Part shown: positions 31,596 through 40,251 of the stretch, one piece after another
Numbering within the stretch: the stretch's first letter is position 1
Layout: each line of letters opens with the position of its first letter
From: Paenibacillus melissococcoides
GTDB taxonomy: Bacteria; Bacillota; Bacilli; Paenibacillales; Paenibacillaceae
Assembly (NCBI GenBank): GCA_944800085.1
Contig: CALYLO010000009.1
Coordinates: 105,001-169,000 of the forward strand
Length of the DNA stretch: 64,000 bases
Reading direction: 5' to 3'
Position numbers and translations under genes: made by a program
The notes under the pieces: generated by a model
What the model was told of the DNA's origin: nothing
Database searches by the model: none
What the model saw: the letters and a program-made list of their open reading frames with translations, nothing else

Positions 31596-32531
31596 ATGGA
31601 TGTCGTTCATTTCGCCGATTTGACGAAAAGATACGGGAAACAACGCGGGATTGAACAGCTTCATCTGACGGTGAAGCAGGGAGAGATGTTTGGGTTTATT
31701 GGACCGAATGGAGCCGGAAAGTCTACAACGCTGCGCACCTTGATGCAATTGATCCATCCGACCTCCGGCACGATCGAGCTGTTCGGGGAGCGTGTGGATC
31801 GGGAGCGGCCGGATCTGCGCCAACGGATTGGCTATTTGCCTTCGGAGGTGCATTTTCACGATGAACTGACGGGGCTGGAGGTGCTGGATTTCTCGGCGCG
31901 CGTGCATGGCAAGCGCCTGAAGGAGACGCCGGCGTTGGCTGATGCCGAACGGCTCGGGTTGGATGTACGCAAGCGGGTGAAGTCGTATTCGCTGGGCAAC
32001 CGAAAAAAGCTGGGCATCGTGCAATGTCTGCTCCACCGGCCGGAGCTGATCGTCATGGATGAACCGACATCCGGTCTTGATCCGCTGATGCAGCATACAT
32101 TTTTCGAGATGCTGCGGGAGTATAATGAGCGCGGGGCGACGGTACTCTTCTCGACGCATGTGCTGAGCGAGGTGGAGAAGCTGTGCTCCCGCGCCGCCTT
32201 TATCCGCGACGGCCGCATTCTGCGCGTGAGCGAGGTGGACCGGATTCCGGGGAAGGATCGGCGCATCGCCCATATCCGCTTCCGGCAGCCGGGCAATCAG
32301 ATCGAAGCATATCATCTGACAGCGCTCGATCCCGGGGCCTCCTTCGACGGAACCGAGCACCGTCTTACGCTGCGGCGGCCGCTGCAGGCCGCTTTGCGGC
32401 AGCTGTCGGCTTACGATATCGATGATATCCGCATCGATCAGCCGACGCTGGAGCAGTTGTTCATGGCGGAATACGAAGGGCCGGACGCCGCAGAACGGAA
32501 GCGTGCGGCCGGCGGAGAGAAGGGGGAATAA
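31596..32531 (+). CDS. ABC transporter ATP-binding protein
   Basis: 311 residues. Nucleotide-binding subunit of an ABC-2 type exporter. Walker A GPNGAGKSTT, a Q-loop in LMQLIHPTSG, signature SLGNRKKLGIVQ (a degenerate LSGGQ), Walker B LIVMDEPTSGLDP and switch His in STHVLSEVEK. A 70-residue C-terminal extension is typical of BcrA/CcmA-like subunits. The start at 31596 is preferred, with GGAG 9 bp upstream; an ATG at 31581 would add five residues. The permease follows after 2 bp and a TetR regulator after that. Cytoplasmic face of the membrane. Substrate unknown. Confidence 0.88.
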   Translation: MDVVHFADLTKRYGKQRGIEQLHLTVKQGEMFGFIGPNGAGKSTTLRTLMQLIHPTSGTIELFGERVDRERPDLRQRIGYLPSEVHFHDELTGLEVLDFSARVHGKRLKETPALADAERLGLDVRKRVKSYSLGNRKKLGIVQCLLHRPELIVMDEPTSGLDPLMQHTFFEMLREYNERGATVLFSTHVLSEVEKLCSRAAFIRDGRILRVSEVDRIPGKDRRIAHIRFRQPGNQIEAYHLTALDPGASFDGTEHRLTLRRPLQAALRQLSAYDIDDIRIDQPTLEQLFMAEYEGPDAAERKRAAGGEKGE

Positions 32532-32533
32532 TC

Positions 32534-33325
32534 ATGCGCGAGCTGTTCCGATATGAATGGCGCACGAACCGGAGAAGCTTCCTCATCTGGACGCTGATTA
32601 TCGTGCTGTTCCAGACGATGTTCTCCGGGTTCGGCGATCTGTATATGAGCAATGAGGATATGCTGAAGCTGCTGGAGCAGTTCCCGCCGGCGCTGCTGGA
32701 AGGCTTCGGTCTCCATCCCGAATTGATGACCAGCTTCGAAGGCTGGATGGGAAGCGAGCCGCTGGTCTTCTATATGCTCCTGTTGGGCGCGTTCGCCGCG
32801 ATCTGGGCCGCATCGGCCGGGGTGCGGGAACGCGATGCGGGCACGGCCGACTTCATGTACACGCTGCCGCTGTCGCGCGGCCGCATCTTTGTGGGCAAGG
32901 CGGCGGCTCATCTCTCGGGGGTGCTGATTATCGCGGCGCTCAGCTATGGTTCGACGCTCTTGTTCGGCAGTATGTTCAGCACGGTAAGGGACCCGGGCAT
33001 CCTGTTCCTGTATACGGCGGCCAGCGTGCTGACGGCGTTAGCTTTTGCGGGCATCGGCTATGCCTTGTCGGTCGCCGTCTCTTCCGAACGGGCGGGGATG
33101 GCGGTCAGCATTGGCATTGTGATTTTGTCCTTTCTATTCCATCTGCTTGCCGGCATGCATGAATCGCTGTCCTGGCTGTCCCGGCTCAGCCTGTTCACCG
33201 CCTTCAGCGGCCAAGACCTGTTCCTGGACGGAAGCTTGCCATGGTCTGCGGTATTCATTACGATAGTGCTATACGCAGGGGGCTTGGCAGGCGGCCGATG
33301 GTGGCTGTCCCGGCGGGATCTGTAG
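32534..33325 (+). CDS. ABC-2 type transporter permease
   Basis: 263 residues with six hydrophobic segments (about 17-38, 75-97, 118-140, 152-176, 186-208 and 235-255). The N-terminus MRELFRYEWRTNRRSFLIW and the loop RERDAGTADFMYTLPLSRGRIF are typical of ABC-2 permeases. Immediately follows its ATPase gene, so the two form one exporter. The downstream TetR regulator is probably its local control; the cargo cannot be told from sequence. Confidence 0.85.
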   Translation: MRELFRYEWRTNRRSFLIWTLIIVLFQTMFSGFGDLYMSNEDMLKLLEQFPPALLEGFGLHPELMTSFEGWMGSEPLVFYMLLLGAFAAIWAASAGVRERDAGTADFMYTLPLSRGRIFVGKAAAHLSGVLIIAALSYGSTLLFGSMFSTVRDPGILFLYTAASVLTALAFAGIGYALSVAVSSERAGMAVSIGIVILSFLFHLLAGMHESLSWLSRLSLFTAFSGQDLFLDGSLPWSAVFITIVLYAGGLAGGRWWLSRRDL

Positions 33326-33383
33326 CCGGACGCCCCCTCGAAGTCGAGTGTTGCAGGCGGCAGCGAAGGGGGAGACTTGGGCA

Positions 33384-33968
33384 ATGGCGAAAGGGAAAGC
33401 AGATGCGATTCTGGTGGCCGGTCAGCGCTTGTTTTTTGAACGAGGCATTCAAGAGACGAGCATGGAACAGATCGCCGAAGCCGTACCGGTGGCGAAGATG
33501 ACGATCTATAAATATTTTCAAAGCAAGGAAGGGCTGCTGGAGGCGATCATCGATCGCTTGATGGAGGAATCGTTCCAACTGATGCAGACGGTCATGTCCG
33601 AGGCCAAGGACATCCGCGATCTGTTCGAACGGCTGATGAATTACCGGGACTTTGATCAGATCTCGCCCTTGTTCATTTCCGATCTGGTGCAGTATTATCC
33701 GGCCATCTTCGCGAAATTGATGTCCTATCAGGAGAACCGGGTCATTCCCGCGTTCGAGGAAGCCTTGTTCCGCGCCCAGCAGGCGGGTCAGGTTCGTAAA
33801 GATCTCTCGCCCCATCTCATGGTGCTGTACATGATGTCGATGAAGGAGTTCATGTCCCAGCCCGGGCGGCTGGAGGGCGGCTTCGGCTTGCGTACGCTGG
33901 CGGAGCAATTGATGACGATGCTGTGCCATGGCATATTGACCGATCGGAACGTGAAGCCGGGAGAATAA
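33384..33968 (+). CDS. TetR/AcrR family transcriptional regulator
   Basis: 194 residues. N-terminal helix-turn-helix with AGQRLFFERGIQETSMEQIA and AKMTIYKYFQSKEGLLEAII, the TetR hallmark, followed by an all-helical ligand domain. The start at 33384 has AAGGGGGAGA upstream; the frame opens earlier without a ribosome site. It is 59 bp after the permease gene on the same strand, so it is likely to be co-transcribed and to repress the exporter operon. Confidence 0.88.
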   Translation: MAKGKADAILVAGQRLFFERGIQETSMEQIAEAVPVAKMTIYKYFQSKEGLLEAIIDRLMEESFQLMQTVMSEAKDIRDLFERLMNYRDFDQISPLFISDLVQYYPAIFAKLMSYQENRVIPAFEEALFRAQQAGQVRKDLSPHLMVLYMMSMKEFMSQPGRLEGGFGLRTLAEQLMTMLCHGILTDRNVKPGE

Positions 33969-34026
33969 TTTATGTTCGGCTCCTTATACTAATGTCGTAA
34001 TCTACGTACGTCAGGAGGAACGACTG

Positions 34027-34260
34027 GTGAAGGAGCCGTATCCGCTGGGTCATGCATTGACCCGGTTGTATTTGTCTCAGGAGCAGAGCAGGGGACAGGA
34101 GGAAGCCTCTGCCATGGAAGCGATGCATCGAACGGAGGAAGCCGATGCTTCATTCGAGGGCGATCCCGATGCCATCAGTGACCATCTGCATGCAGGCATG
34201 TCTGACGGTGCGTTGGAGACACATCAGATGGTCCAGCGTTCTTACGGGCTGTACGATTGA
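34027..34260 (+). CDS. Small acidic hypothetical protein
   Basis: 77 residues from a GTG start with a perfect AGGAGG 8 bp upstream (34013-34018). The composition is Glu/Asp/Met/His-rich with no hydrophobic segment, so it should be a soluble cytoplasmic protein. It contains EPYPLGHALTRLYLSQEQ at the N-terminus. Not recognised. It has its own terminator downstream and a 58-bp gap from the TetR gene. The strong ribosome site is the main reason to call it real. Confidence 0.6.
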   Translation: MKEPYPLGHALTRLYLSQEQSRGQEEASAMEAMHRTEEADASFEGDPDAISDHLHAGMSDGALETHQMVQRSYGLYD

Positions 34261-34295
34261 TGAATAGGCTGCTCTGTCTCGGCAGGGCAGCCGGG

Positions 34296-34338
34296 CAAGG
34301 CCGCAGCACCGCGCAAGCGGAGGCTGCGGCCTTGTTGT
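34296..34338 (+). terminator. Terminator after small acidic gene
   Basis: Perfect 12-bp stem CAAGGCCGCAGC / GCTGCGGCCTTG with a 15-base loop followed by TTGTGTT. Confidence 0.7.
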
Positions 34339-34381
34339 GTTGGCGGACGGCTTGGCGGTCAACAATCTTAACCCTGCAGGG

Positions 34382-34410
34382 TTGACACCGGGGCGAAGCC
34401 GGAGTACACT
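34382..34410 (+). promoter_or_regulatory. Sigma-A promoter of hydrolase gene
   Basis: TTGACA at 34382-34387, 17-bp spacer, TACACT at 34405-34410; about 150 bp upstream of the hydrolase ATG. A palindrome overlaps the end of the -10 box. Confidence 0.8.
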
Positions 34411-34426
34411 ATGTTCAATAACATAG
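34409..34426. promoter_or_regulatory. Perfect palindrome overlapping promoter, likely operator
   Basis: CTATGTT-CAAT-AACATAG, a perfect 7-4-7 inverted repeat starting within the -10 hexamer and covering the expected transcription start. This is the usual place and shape of a TetR or MarR family operator. The regulator is not identified; the TetR gene 450 bp upstream is one candidate. Confidence 0.65.
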
Positions 34427-34559
34427 TAAGTTAATCGGAATTGTGAGATATGCGCTGCGTTCGGGTTGGAGTTTAGGATGACTGGGGGATGACCGGGAGC
34501 CGAGCGGCGGGCAGATGCCGGGGAAAAAGATATTGCAGCAGGAAAGGTGAGGGGAAGCG

Positions 34560-35390
34560 ATGGAACGACATGTCGATATCCGGTGGCGGGACGAACGGTT
34601 GGCCGCTACGATACATTATCCGGGAGAGCGTACGCCTTATGAGTTGGGCGAGGAGAAGCGCGTGCCGGTCACGATCATTTGTCACGGCTTCGTCGGGAGC
34701 CGAATCGGCGTCGACCGCTTGTTCGTCAATGCGGCGCGCCGGCTGGCGGAGAGCGGCCATATCGTCATGCGCTTCGATTTCGCCGGCTGCGGGGAGAGCA
34801 CCGGGGAGTACGGCCGGCTCGGGCTGGATGATATGATCGAGCAGACCGGGACGGTGCTCGATTACGCGCTCGGGTGCGGCAATGTCGATCCGCAGCGGGT
34901 GACGATTATCGGGCATAGTCTCGGCGGGGCGGTCGCGTTGTTGACGGGGGTCCGCGACGTGCGGGTCAAGCGGCTCATTCTCTGGTCGCCCGTCGCTTAT
35001 CCGTTCAACGATATTGTCCGCATCGTCGGCCGGGAACGGTATGATGAGGCGGTGACGCGCGGGCAGTCCGATTATTTGGGCTATACCTTCACCCAGACGT
35101 ATTTCGATGCGCTCGGCAGGCATCAGCCGTTCCAGGAGGCCCCGAAGTTCAACGGCGATGTGCTGCTGGTTCACGGGACGGGCGACGATGTCATTCCGGC
35201 TGATTACAGCTTTCTCTATCAGAAAATATTTTGGATGCGGGGCGACGGACAGTGCGACAAGGAGATCGTCTTCCAGGCGGATCATACGTATTCAAGCGGA
35301 GAACACCGGGAGAAGCTGTTCGACTGCACGCTGCAGTGGCTGAAGCAGTGGGAGCAGGGGCAGGAGGAATGGGCGAACTGGAGCATTTAA
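34560..35390 (+). CDS. Alpha/beta hydrolase (esterase/acyl-hydrolase-like)
   Basis: 276 residues. Serine hydrolase fold: oxyanion region VTIICHGFVGSRIG, nucleophile elbow GHSLGGAVAL (Ser near 121), acid in HGTGDDVIPAD, and a C-terminal His in ADHTYSSGEHR. The layout is that of cytoplasmic feruloyl/cinnamoyl esterase-like hydrolases of the S9/peptidase-like group; substrate unknown. No signal peptide. AGGTGAGGGG lies upstream of the ATG. Single gene with its own promoter, candidate operator and terminator. Confidence 0.85.
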   Translation: MERHVDIRWRDERLAATIHYPGERTPYELGEEKRVPVTIICHGFVGSRIGVDRLFVNAARRLAESGHIVMRFDFAGCGESTGEYGRLGLDDMIEQTGTVLDYALGCGNVDPQRVTIIGHSLGGAVALLTGVRDVRVKRLILWSPVAYPFNDIVRIVGRERYDEAVTRGQSDYLGYTFTQTYFDALGRHQPFQEAPKFNGDVLLVHGTGDDVIPADYSFLYQKIFWMRGDGQCDKEIVFQADHTYSSGEHREKLFDCTLQWLKQWEQGQEEWANWSI

Positions 35391-35440
35391 CGTTGTAGGG
35401 CACTTCAGGGCCGCAGCGTGGGCTGGCCAATGGAATTGAT

Positions 35441-35476
35441 AACGGAGCAAGCGCGGATGCGCGGCTCCGTTTTTTT
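35441..35476 (+). terminator. Terminator of hydrolase gene
   Basis: Eight-bp stem AACGGAGC / GCTCCGTT with a GC-rich loop and seven T, 50 bp after the stop codon. Confidence 0.88.
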
Positions 35477-36036
35477 GTCGTGGAATGCTCTGCCTGGCCT
35501 ATCGGCGGAGTCATTTTGCAGGGCAAAGCATAATCTATATACAAATCTCGGGAAGGTGACCGAAGCGGTCCCGGATCGCAGTGATGAGGATTGCGCGAAG
35601 GGGGAGGGTCGCCGCCCCGTCCGGCTCGTCAAGTACAGGGAGAAGCAGGAGCAGCAAGCCGGGGAAGCGGGAGCGGAGCAGCGGTTCTGTTCTGTGAGGA
35701 GGATAGAACGCGGATTGTTGCGCAAATGCATTCAGATCGGTATGACGATGAGGAAAAGAGCGGAAACTATACTCGATCGTTGAATGGGGAATGGAAAATA
35801 GCAGGAGCTAAAATTTTGAAATGAAAACGCTTCTTTCAATCAGTTTTCGAAAAGTTGTGAAACTTGTCAAAAAAGCATGATTTATAGGTCTGGCTTCGGC
35901 TACGAGATTCGACAAATGCTCACTTTCCAGTTACGTTTTCTTTACAAAACCACCGGGTCATGTGATAAGATATGTAAGGCTTGAAAAGTTTGCAGTACCA
36001 CACATACGCAATATTGATTGCAAAGGAGATCGCGGA
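35477..36036. other. Intergenic region without a supported gene
   Basis: About 560 bp. A 121-residue ORF crosses it (35418-35783) but begins inside the previous terminator region, has no ribosome site and no family features. The right end holds a possible promoter (TTTACA at 35941, then GATAAGAT 17-19 bp later) for the phosphate genes and their AAAGGAG site. Confidence 0.5.
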
Positions 36037-36648
36037 ATGTTCAAGAAAAAGGACGTGTTTTTCGAAACGCTGCAAAATATGGCGGATACGCTCGTCCAGG
36101 CAGCGGAAACGTTCGCAAACGGGGTAGAAGATCTGCAGGATGTCTTATCGTTCACGAAGGAAATGAAGGAACTGGAAAGCAAATGCGACGTTTATACCCA
36201 CACCATTTTGACGGAGCTCAATAAGGTGTTCATTACGCCGATCGAGCGGGAAGACATCATGGCGCTGACGACGGCGCTGGATGATGTTCTGGACGGCATG
36301 GAGGCCAGCGCTTCGCGTTTCGACATGTACCAATTGCTTGAACGGGACGAGATCGTCGTATTATTCGCCGATGTCATCAAGCGCAGCGCCTATGAGATTC
36401 AGAAGTCTATCCGCTTGCTCTCGGAAAAGAAACTTTTGGCTATTCGCGAGCACAATATTCGCGTCAACGAGCTGGAAAATGCGGCTGACGATATTTACCG
36501 CCGCGGCATCCGGGCTCTGTTCGCGGATGTGACCGATCCAATAGAATTGATCAAGCGCAAAGACATTTATGAGCGGTTGGAGCAGACGACCGACAGCTGC
36601 GAGGATGTGGCGAATCAGCTCGAATCGATCGTCATGCGGAATTCCTGA
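36037..36648 (+). CDS. DUF47 (PhoU-like) Pit accessory protein
   Basis: 203 residues, all-helical. DUF47 proteins are PhoU relatives found next to Pit phosphate transporters and are thought to regulate them. Visible: MFKKKDVFFETLQNMADTL at the start, the metal-binding-like ELESKCDVYTHTILTELN near residue 50, and REDIMALTTALDDVLDGMEA, all typical. The start at 36037 has AAAGGAG 9 bp upstream. pit follows after 91 bp, the standard pairing. Confidence 0.9.
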   Translation: MFKKKDVFFETLQNMADTLVQAAETFANGVEDLQDVLSFTKEMKELESKCDVYTHTILTELNKVFITPIEREDIMALTTALDDVLDGMEASASRFDMYQLLERDEIVVLFADVIKRSAYEIQKSIRLLSEKKLLAIREHNIRVNELENAADDIYRRGIRALFADVTDPIELIKRKDIYERLEQTTDSCEDVANQLESIVMRNS

Positions 36649-36739
36649 TAACTGTCGTAGCATAGGCAAGCTAAGGTACGAAGGAGGTTGGGGATTGCGC
36701 GGACGCATCCGGCTGCCGGCTCTGTGCAATCGTGAATAA

Positions 36740-37747
36740 ATGGGAATGGATGTTAATTTTTGGGTCATCGGGATCGTGATCTTCCTGGCCCTGGCGTTCG
36801 ACTTCATCAATGGCTTCCACGACACGGCGAACGCGATCGCCACGTCGGTCTCGACGCGGGCCTTGCCCCCGCGCGTGGCCATTCTAATGGCTGCGGTGAT
36901 GAACTTCGCCGGCGCGTTGACCTTCACCGGGGTCGCGAAGACGATCGGGGGAAGCATCGCCGATCCGGCGCAGCTCGACAACGGGCTAGAGATTGTTACC
37001 GCCACGCTTATCGCGGCGATTATTTGGAACTTGGTCACCTGGTGGTTCGGGATTCCGTCTTCGTCCTCGCACGCGCTCATCGGCGCGCTGGCCGGAGCGG
37101 TATTCGCGGGCGCCGGGGCCGACAAGCTCAATCTGAGCGGCTTCAACAGCATTGTTATCGGTCTTATCATCTCGCCGATTATCGCATTCATTGTCGGTTA
37201 CATCGTCATGACGATATTGAAATGGATTTTCGGCAGGCGCAGTCCGCATACCGTGAATAAAGGGTTCCGCACCTGCCAGATCATTACGGCCGCGTTCCAA
37301 TCGTTCACGCACGGCACGAACGATGCCCAGAAGGCGATGGGGATTATTACGTTCGCCCTGGTCGCCGCCGGCCTGCAGCAGGAGATGGAGGTTCAGACCT
37401 GGGTCAAGCTCGCGGCTGCCACCGCGATGGCTCTCGGCACCTCGATCGGGGGCTGGAAGATTATTAAAACGATGGGCACGAAGATATTCAAGATCGAGCC
37501 TATCAACGGCTTTGCCGCGGATTTGTCGGCTGCATCCGTCATCATGTCCGCTACGCTTACGCATCTGCCAATCAGCACTACGCATGCGATTACCTCCGCC
37601 ATTCTGGGGGTAGGCTCTGCGAAGCGGTTCTCGGCGGTCAAGTGGGGCGTGGCCGGGCGCATCGTGGTGACCTGGTTCATTACGATTCCGATCTGCGCGG
37701 GATTATCGATGTTGGTCCTCAAAATGATTGACTTTTTGTTCTATTAA
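36740..37747 (+). CDS. pit: Low-affinity inorganic phosphate transporter (PiT family)
   Basis: 335 residues, about ten membrane segments. Cation-phosphate symporter in the cytoplasmic membrane. Two inverted PiT signatures are visible: FDFINGFHDTANAIATSVST (residues about 18-37) and SFTHGTNDAQKAMGIITFAL in the second half. SSSHALIGALAGA and ISTTHAITSAILGVG are the paired loops. No strong ribosome site precedes 36740; an ATG six bases later is equally possible. Operon with the DUF47 gene; terminator right after. Confidence 0.92.
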   Translation: MGMDVNFWVIGIVIFLALAFDFINGFHDTANAIATSVSTRALPPRVAILMAAVMNFAGALTFTGVAKTIGGSIADPAQLDNGLEIVTATLIAAIIWNLVTWWFGIPSSSSHALIGALAGAVFAGAGADKLNLSGFNSIVIGLIISPIIAFIVGYIVMTILKWIFGRRSPHTVNKGFRTCQIITAAFQSFTHGTNDAQKAMGIITFALVAAGLQQEMEVQTWVKLAAATAMALGTSIGGWKIIKTMGTKIFKIEPINGFAADLSAASVIMSATLTHLPISTTHAITSAILGVGSAKRFSAVKWGVAGRIVVTWFITIPICAGLSMLVLKMIDFLFY

Positions 37748-37754
37748 AAAGGGG

Positions 37755-37784
37755 AAAAAGCCGGCTCGGTGGAGTCGGCTTTTT
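37755..37784 (+). terminator. Terminator between pit and convergent gene
   Basis: Twelve-bp stem AAAAAGCCGGCT / AGTCGGCTTTTT (one G-U). It has A-run and T-run on both sides, so it can stop transcripts from both directions. Confidence 0.88.
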
Positions 37785-37843
37785 GATGTGCCTGGGAGCT
37801 ATGCTTCCTGTCTGTTTTGACGAGTGCCGTTCGCGGTGCGGGG

Positions 37844-38488
37844 CTACCTTTTACGTGAGGCGCTGCCTGTGCGGCGGGCCGTCGATCTTCGGCGGTTGCC
37901 GCTTCCCGATCGGGGGCTGCCGCCCGAATATCTCCGTCGTCTGCGCGGTGCGGCTTCGTAGTCACCGTCATCCGCGGTGCTCAGCTTTTTGCCACCTCCT
38001 TTGCCGGGCATAAGGGTCCCCATGAACATTTTGGCTACCGGCATAAGCTGCTGGACGCTGCTCATGATCTTCTGCACCTTGCCCATCGTTTCGACGATGC
38101 CGTCGATGCCTCCGAGCCGGTCGATCATCGATTTGAGATCGCCCATGGAGAAGTTGCCCAGCAGCTTCTTCTCCGGCTGAACGGCCGTCTCGATCGGCGT
38201 CTCGGCGACGGCATTGAACGGGACGATTGGCGCTTGCGCCGGGTAAGGCGCATACCCGGACAGCTCCGGGTATCCTTCCGGCACTCCGGAAGGCAGGCCG
38301 TTGTAGCTGCGGGTGTTCATGGTCCTGCCGGCGGGGCGGGTCCGGGCCCCGGCCTGAATCCGGGCAGCCCTCTCCCTGGCCAGGGGAGATGCGGAATGCG
38401 TCGCATGGGGTCCGCGCATGCGGGGCACCGACATCAGCTCCACCTGATCCGGCATGCCAGGCCGCCCATTGCGGTGAGGAACTTTCAT
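37844..38488 (-). CDS. Basic hypothetical protein (VrrA/YqfQ-like layout)
   Basis: 214 residues. N-terminal half Arg/Pro/Gly-rich and probably disordered; a central helical segment (LGNFSMGDLKSMIDRLGG and IMSSVQQLMPVAKMFMG, about 115-165); an extremely basic, Ser/Arg-rich tail from about 180. The same arrangement is seen in the VrrA/YqfQ proteins of Bacillaceae, often linked to spores, but I could not confirm homology by eye. No signal peptide. Start at 38488 (MKVPHRNGRPG) chosen as the first ATG after AGGTCGTGATGAG. Function unknown. Confidence 0.6.
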   Translation of the reverse strand: MKVPHRNGRPGMPDQVELMSVPRMRGPHATHSASPLARERAARIQAGARTRPAGRTMNTRSYNGLPSGVPEGYPELSGYAPYPAQAPIVPFNAVAETPIETAVQPEKKLLGNFSMGDLKSMIDRLGGIDGIVETMGKVQKIMSSVQQLMPVAKMFMGTLMPGKGGGKKLSTADDGDYEAAPRRRRRYSGGSPRSGSGNRRRSTARRTGSASRKR

Positions 38489-38786
38489 CTCATCACGACC
38501 TTTTTCATAAAATCATCATGCGTGTTAAAAAGACGGCTGGAGATTGGATGTATGACTTTTTGCACGATCGTCATTTTTTGGATTGTAATTGGGGATAGGT
38601 TACTATACAGTATGTGGTAGGCGAACAACACGTGTGGACGATCGCCCGTGGGTGGACGCCCAATCCTTCATGTAAGCGCTGTTATGAATGCCTTTATTCA
38701 TTAAAGCACGAACACGGTAACGCTTGAAAAGGCGATGTAAAGGCAGTACAATGAAATTACATGCGAAGAAGTAGGAGTGGATAAGG

Positions 38787-39077
38787 TTGCAATTGAAGAA
38801 ATTGAATGATAAATCGATCGACCAGCTGTTTGAAGCGATTTTGACGCTGGAATCGCTGGAAGAGTGTTATATTTTCTTTGATGATCTGTGCACGGTGAAT
38901 GAAATCCAATCCTTATCCCAGCGGCTGGAGGTCGCCCGGATGTTGGGCAAGGGCTGCACTTATAATCAGATTGAGGCGGAGACGGGCGCGAGCACGGCGA
39001 CGATCTCCCGCGTGAAGCGTTGCTTGAATTACGGCAATGACGGTTATAAAATGACGCTGGAACGTCTGGGGCGCTAA
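38787..39077 (+). CDS. yerC: YerC/YecD family TrpR-related protein
   Basis: 96 residues. TrpR-like helix-turn-helix: SLSQRLEVARMLGKGCTYNQ followed by IEAETGASTATISRVKRCLN, near-identical in pattern to Bacillus YerC. The start is TTG at 38787 with GTAGGAGTGG upstream; no ATG is available nearby. YerC proteins are DNA-binding regulators of uncertain target. The CbiX-type gene begins 3 bp after the stop. Confidence 0.9.
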   Translation: MQLKKLNDKSIDQLFEAILTLESLEECYIFFDDLCTVNEIQSLSQRLEVARMLGKGCTYNQIEAETGASTATISRVKRCLNYGNDGYKMTLERLGR

Positions 39078-39080
39078 GCG

Positions 39081-40034
39081 ATGCGCTCGGGCCTGTTGGT
39101 GATTAGCCACGGTTCTCCCGACGGTTCTTGGGTTACACTGGTAGATGAAGCGATGGCGCAGGCGGCGTGGCCGGAAGGGGTGCCGATCGCTTCTTCTTTT
39201 TTGGAATGCGTGCCGGGGCGGACGATTCAGGACGGCATCGATGAGCTGGAGGCGCAAGGGGTGGATGCCATTGGCGTCATCCCTTTGTTCGTATCGGGCG
39301 GAAGCGCGCATGTCAATGAGATCGCCTATGCGCTCGGCGTCACTTCGGCGCCGCTCGCCGGCACGAAGCTGGCGCCGTTCCGTCTGCGCGCGCAGGTGCG
39401 CTACGGCCGCCCGCTGGACGGGGCGGCCTTGTTCGCCGCGCCTGGCGGCGGGGACGGGCCGGGCGATGCGGGCCCGGATGGCGAGGCCGAGGCGGGCTCG
39501 GTCCTCTTCCGCATGGTGGAGGACCGCTTGCACGGCCTCGGCGCCGGCGCGGGCGACGCGGCGCTGCTCGTGGCGCACGGCAGCCGGCACGAGCCGTTCG
39601 CGGGGCGCTGGCACGCGAGCCTGCGCCGCCTGGCGCGGCAGCTCGTGCAGCGCGGCGCCTGCGCGGCGGCGTCCCACGCGCTGCTCTGCTGCGAGGACAT
39701 CGCCGAGGCGGCGCGCAAGCTGCAGCAGGCGCTGGCGGTGTTGCCCGCCGATGCGGGGCCCGGCCTGCTGGCGGGCGACCGCACGCTGGCGGCGCGCGCG
39801 GCGCTTGCCGAGGCCGCGGCCCGGGCGGGAATCGGCCGCCGGGAGCGCCGTGTGGCGGTGGTGCCGGTGTTCCTCAGCACCGGCTATTTCACGGCGCGCG
39901 TCATTCCCGAGCGGCTCGGCGATGTGGCGGCGCTCTATGACGGGCGGCCGCTGCTGCCGCATCCGGCCTTGGTGGAATGGCTCTCCCGCGAGGGGGAGCG
40001 GCTGCTGGCCGGGATGAGGGCGGAGGACGGCTGA
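39081..40034 (+). CDS. CbiX/SirB-type chelatase, two-domain
   Basis: 317 residues with two CbiX half-domains. The first opens GLLVISHGSPDGSWVTLVDE and the second ALLVAHGSRHEPFAGRWHAS; the His in each HGS motif is the metal-chelatase active-site residue. IPLFVSGGSAHVNEI and VPVFLSTGYFTARVIPERL are the matching second motifs. Such proteins insert Co or Fe into sirohydrochlorin for cobalamin or siroheme. No siroheme or cobalamin genes adjoin it, so the metal is unclear. Very GC-rich, Ala/Arg-rich second half. Three bp after yerC. Confidence 0.82.
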   Translation: MRSGLLVISHGSPDGSWVTLVDEAMAQAAWPEGVPIASSFLECVPGRTIQDGIDELEAQGVDAIGVIPLFVSGGSAHVNEIAYALGVTSAPLAGTKLAPFRLRAQVRYGRPLDGAALFAAPGGGDGPGDAGPDGEAEAGSVLFRMVEDRLHGLGAGAGDAALLVAHGSRHEPFAGRWHASLRRLARQLVQRGACAAASHALLCCEDIAEAARKLQQALAVLPADAGPGLLAGDRTLAARAALAEAAARAGIGRRERRVAVVPVFLSTGYFTARVIPERLGDVAALYDGRPLLPHPALVEWLSREGERLLAGMRAEDG

Positions 40035-40251
40035 TAAGTGGAGGCCGGACGCTAGCGGCGGGGCTAGGGCAAGGTCAGGCGGCTCAGGCATGATCGGGAA
40101 GATGCTCGACGGCGCATTTCACAGTGATATGTTGGTTTTTCCATAGTATAATCAAGTAAGAAGTCAATCTGTGAAGGTGCCCGGGATCAGGGAGCTGCGG
40201 AACAGGCATGGCGCCGGAATGGGAATAGAATGCAAACGGGTGACTTAAGGA

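Noticed and set aside
35418..35783. 121-residue plus-strand ORF
   Set aside because: Starts inside the hydrolase terminator region, has no ribosome site and no domain.
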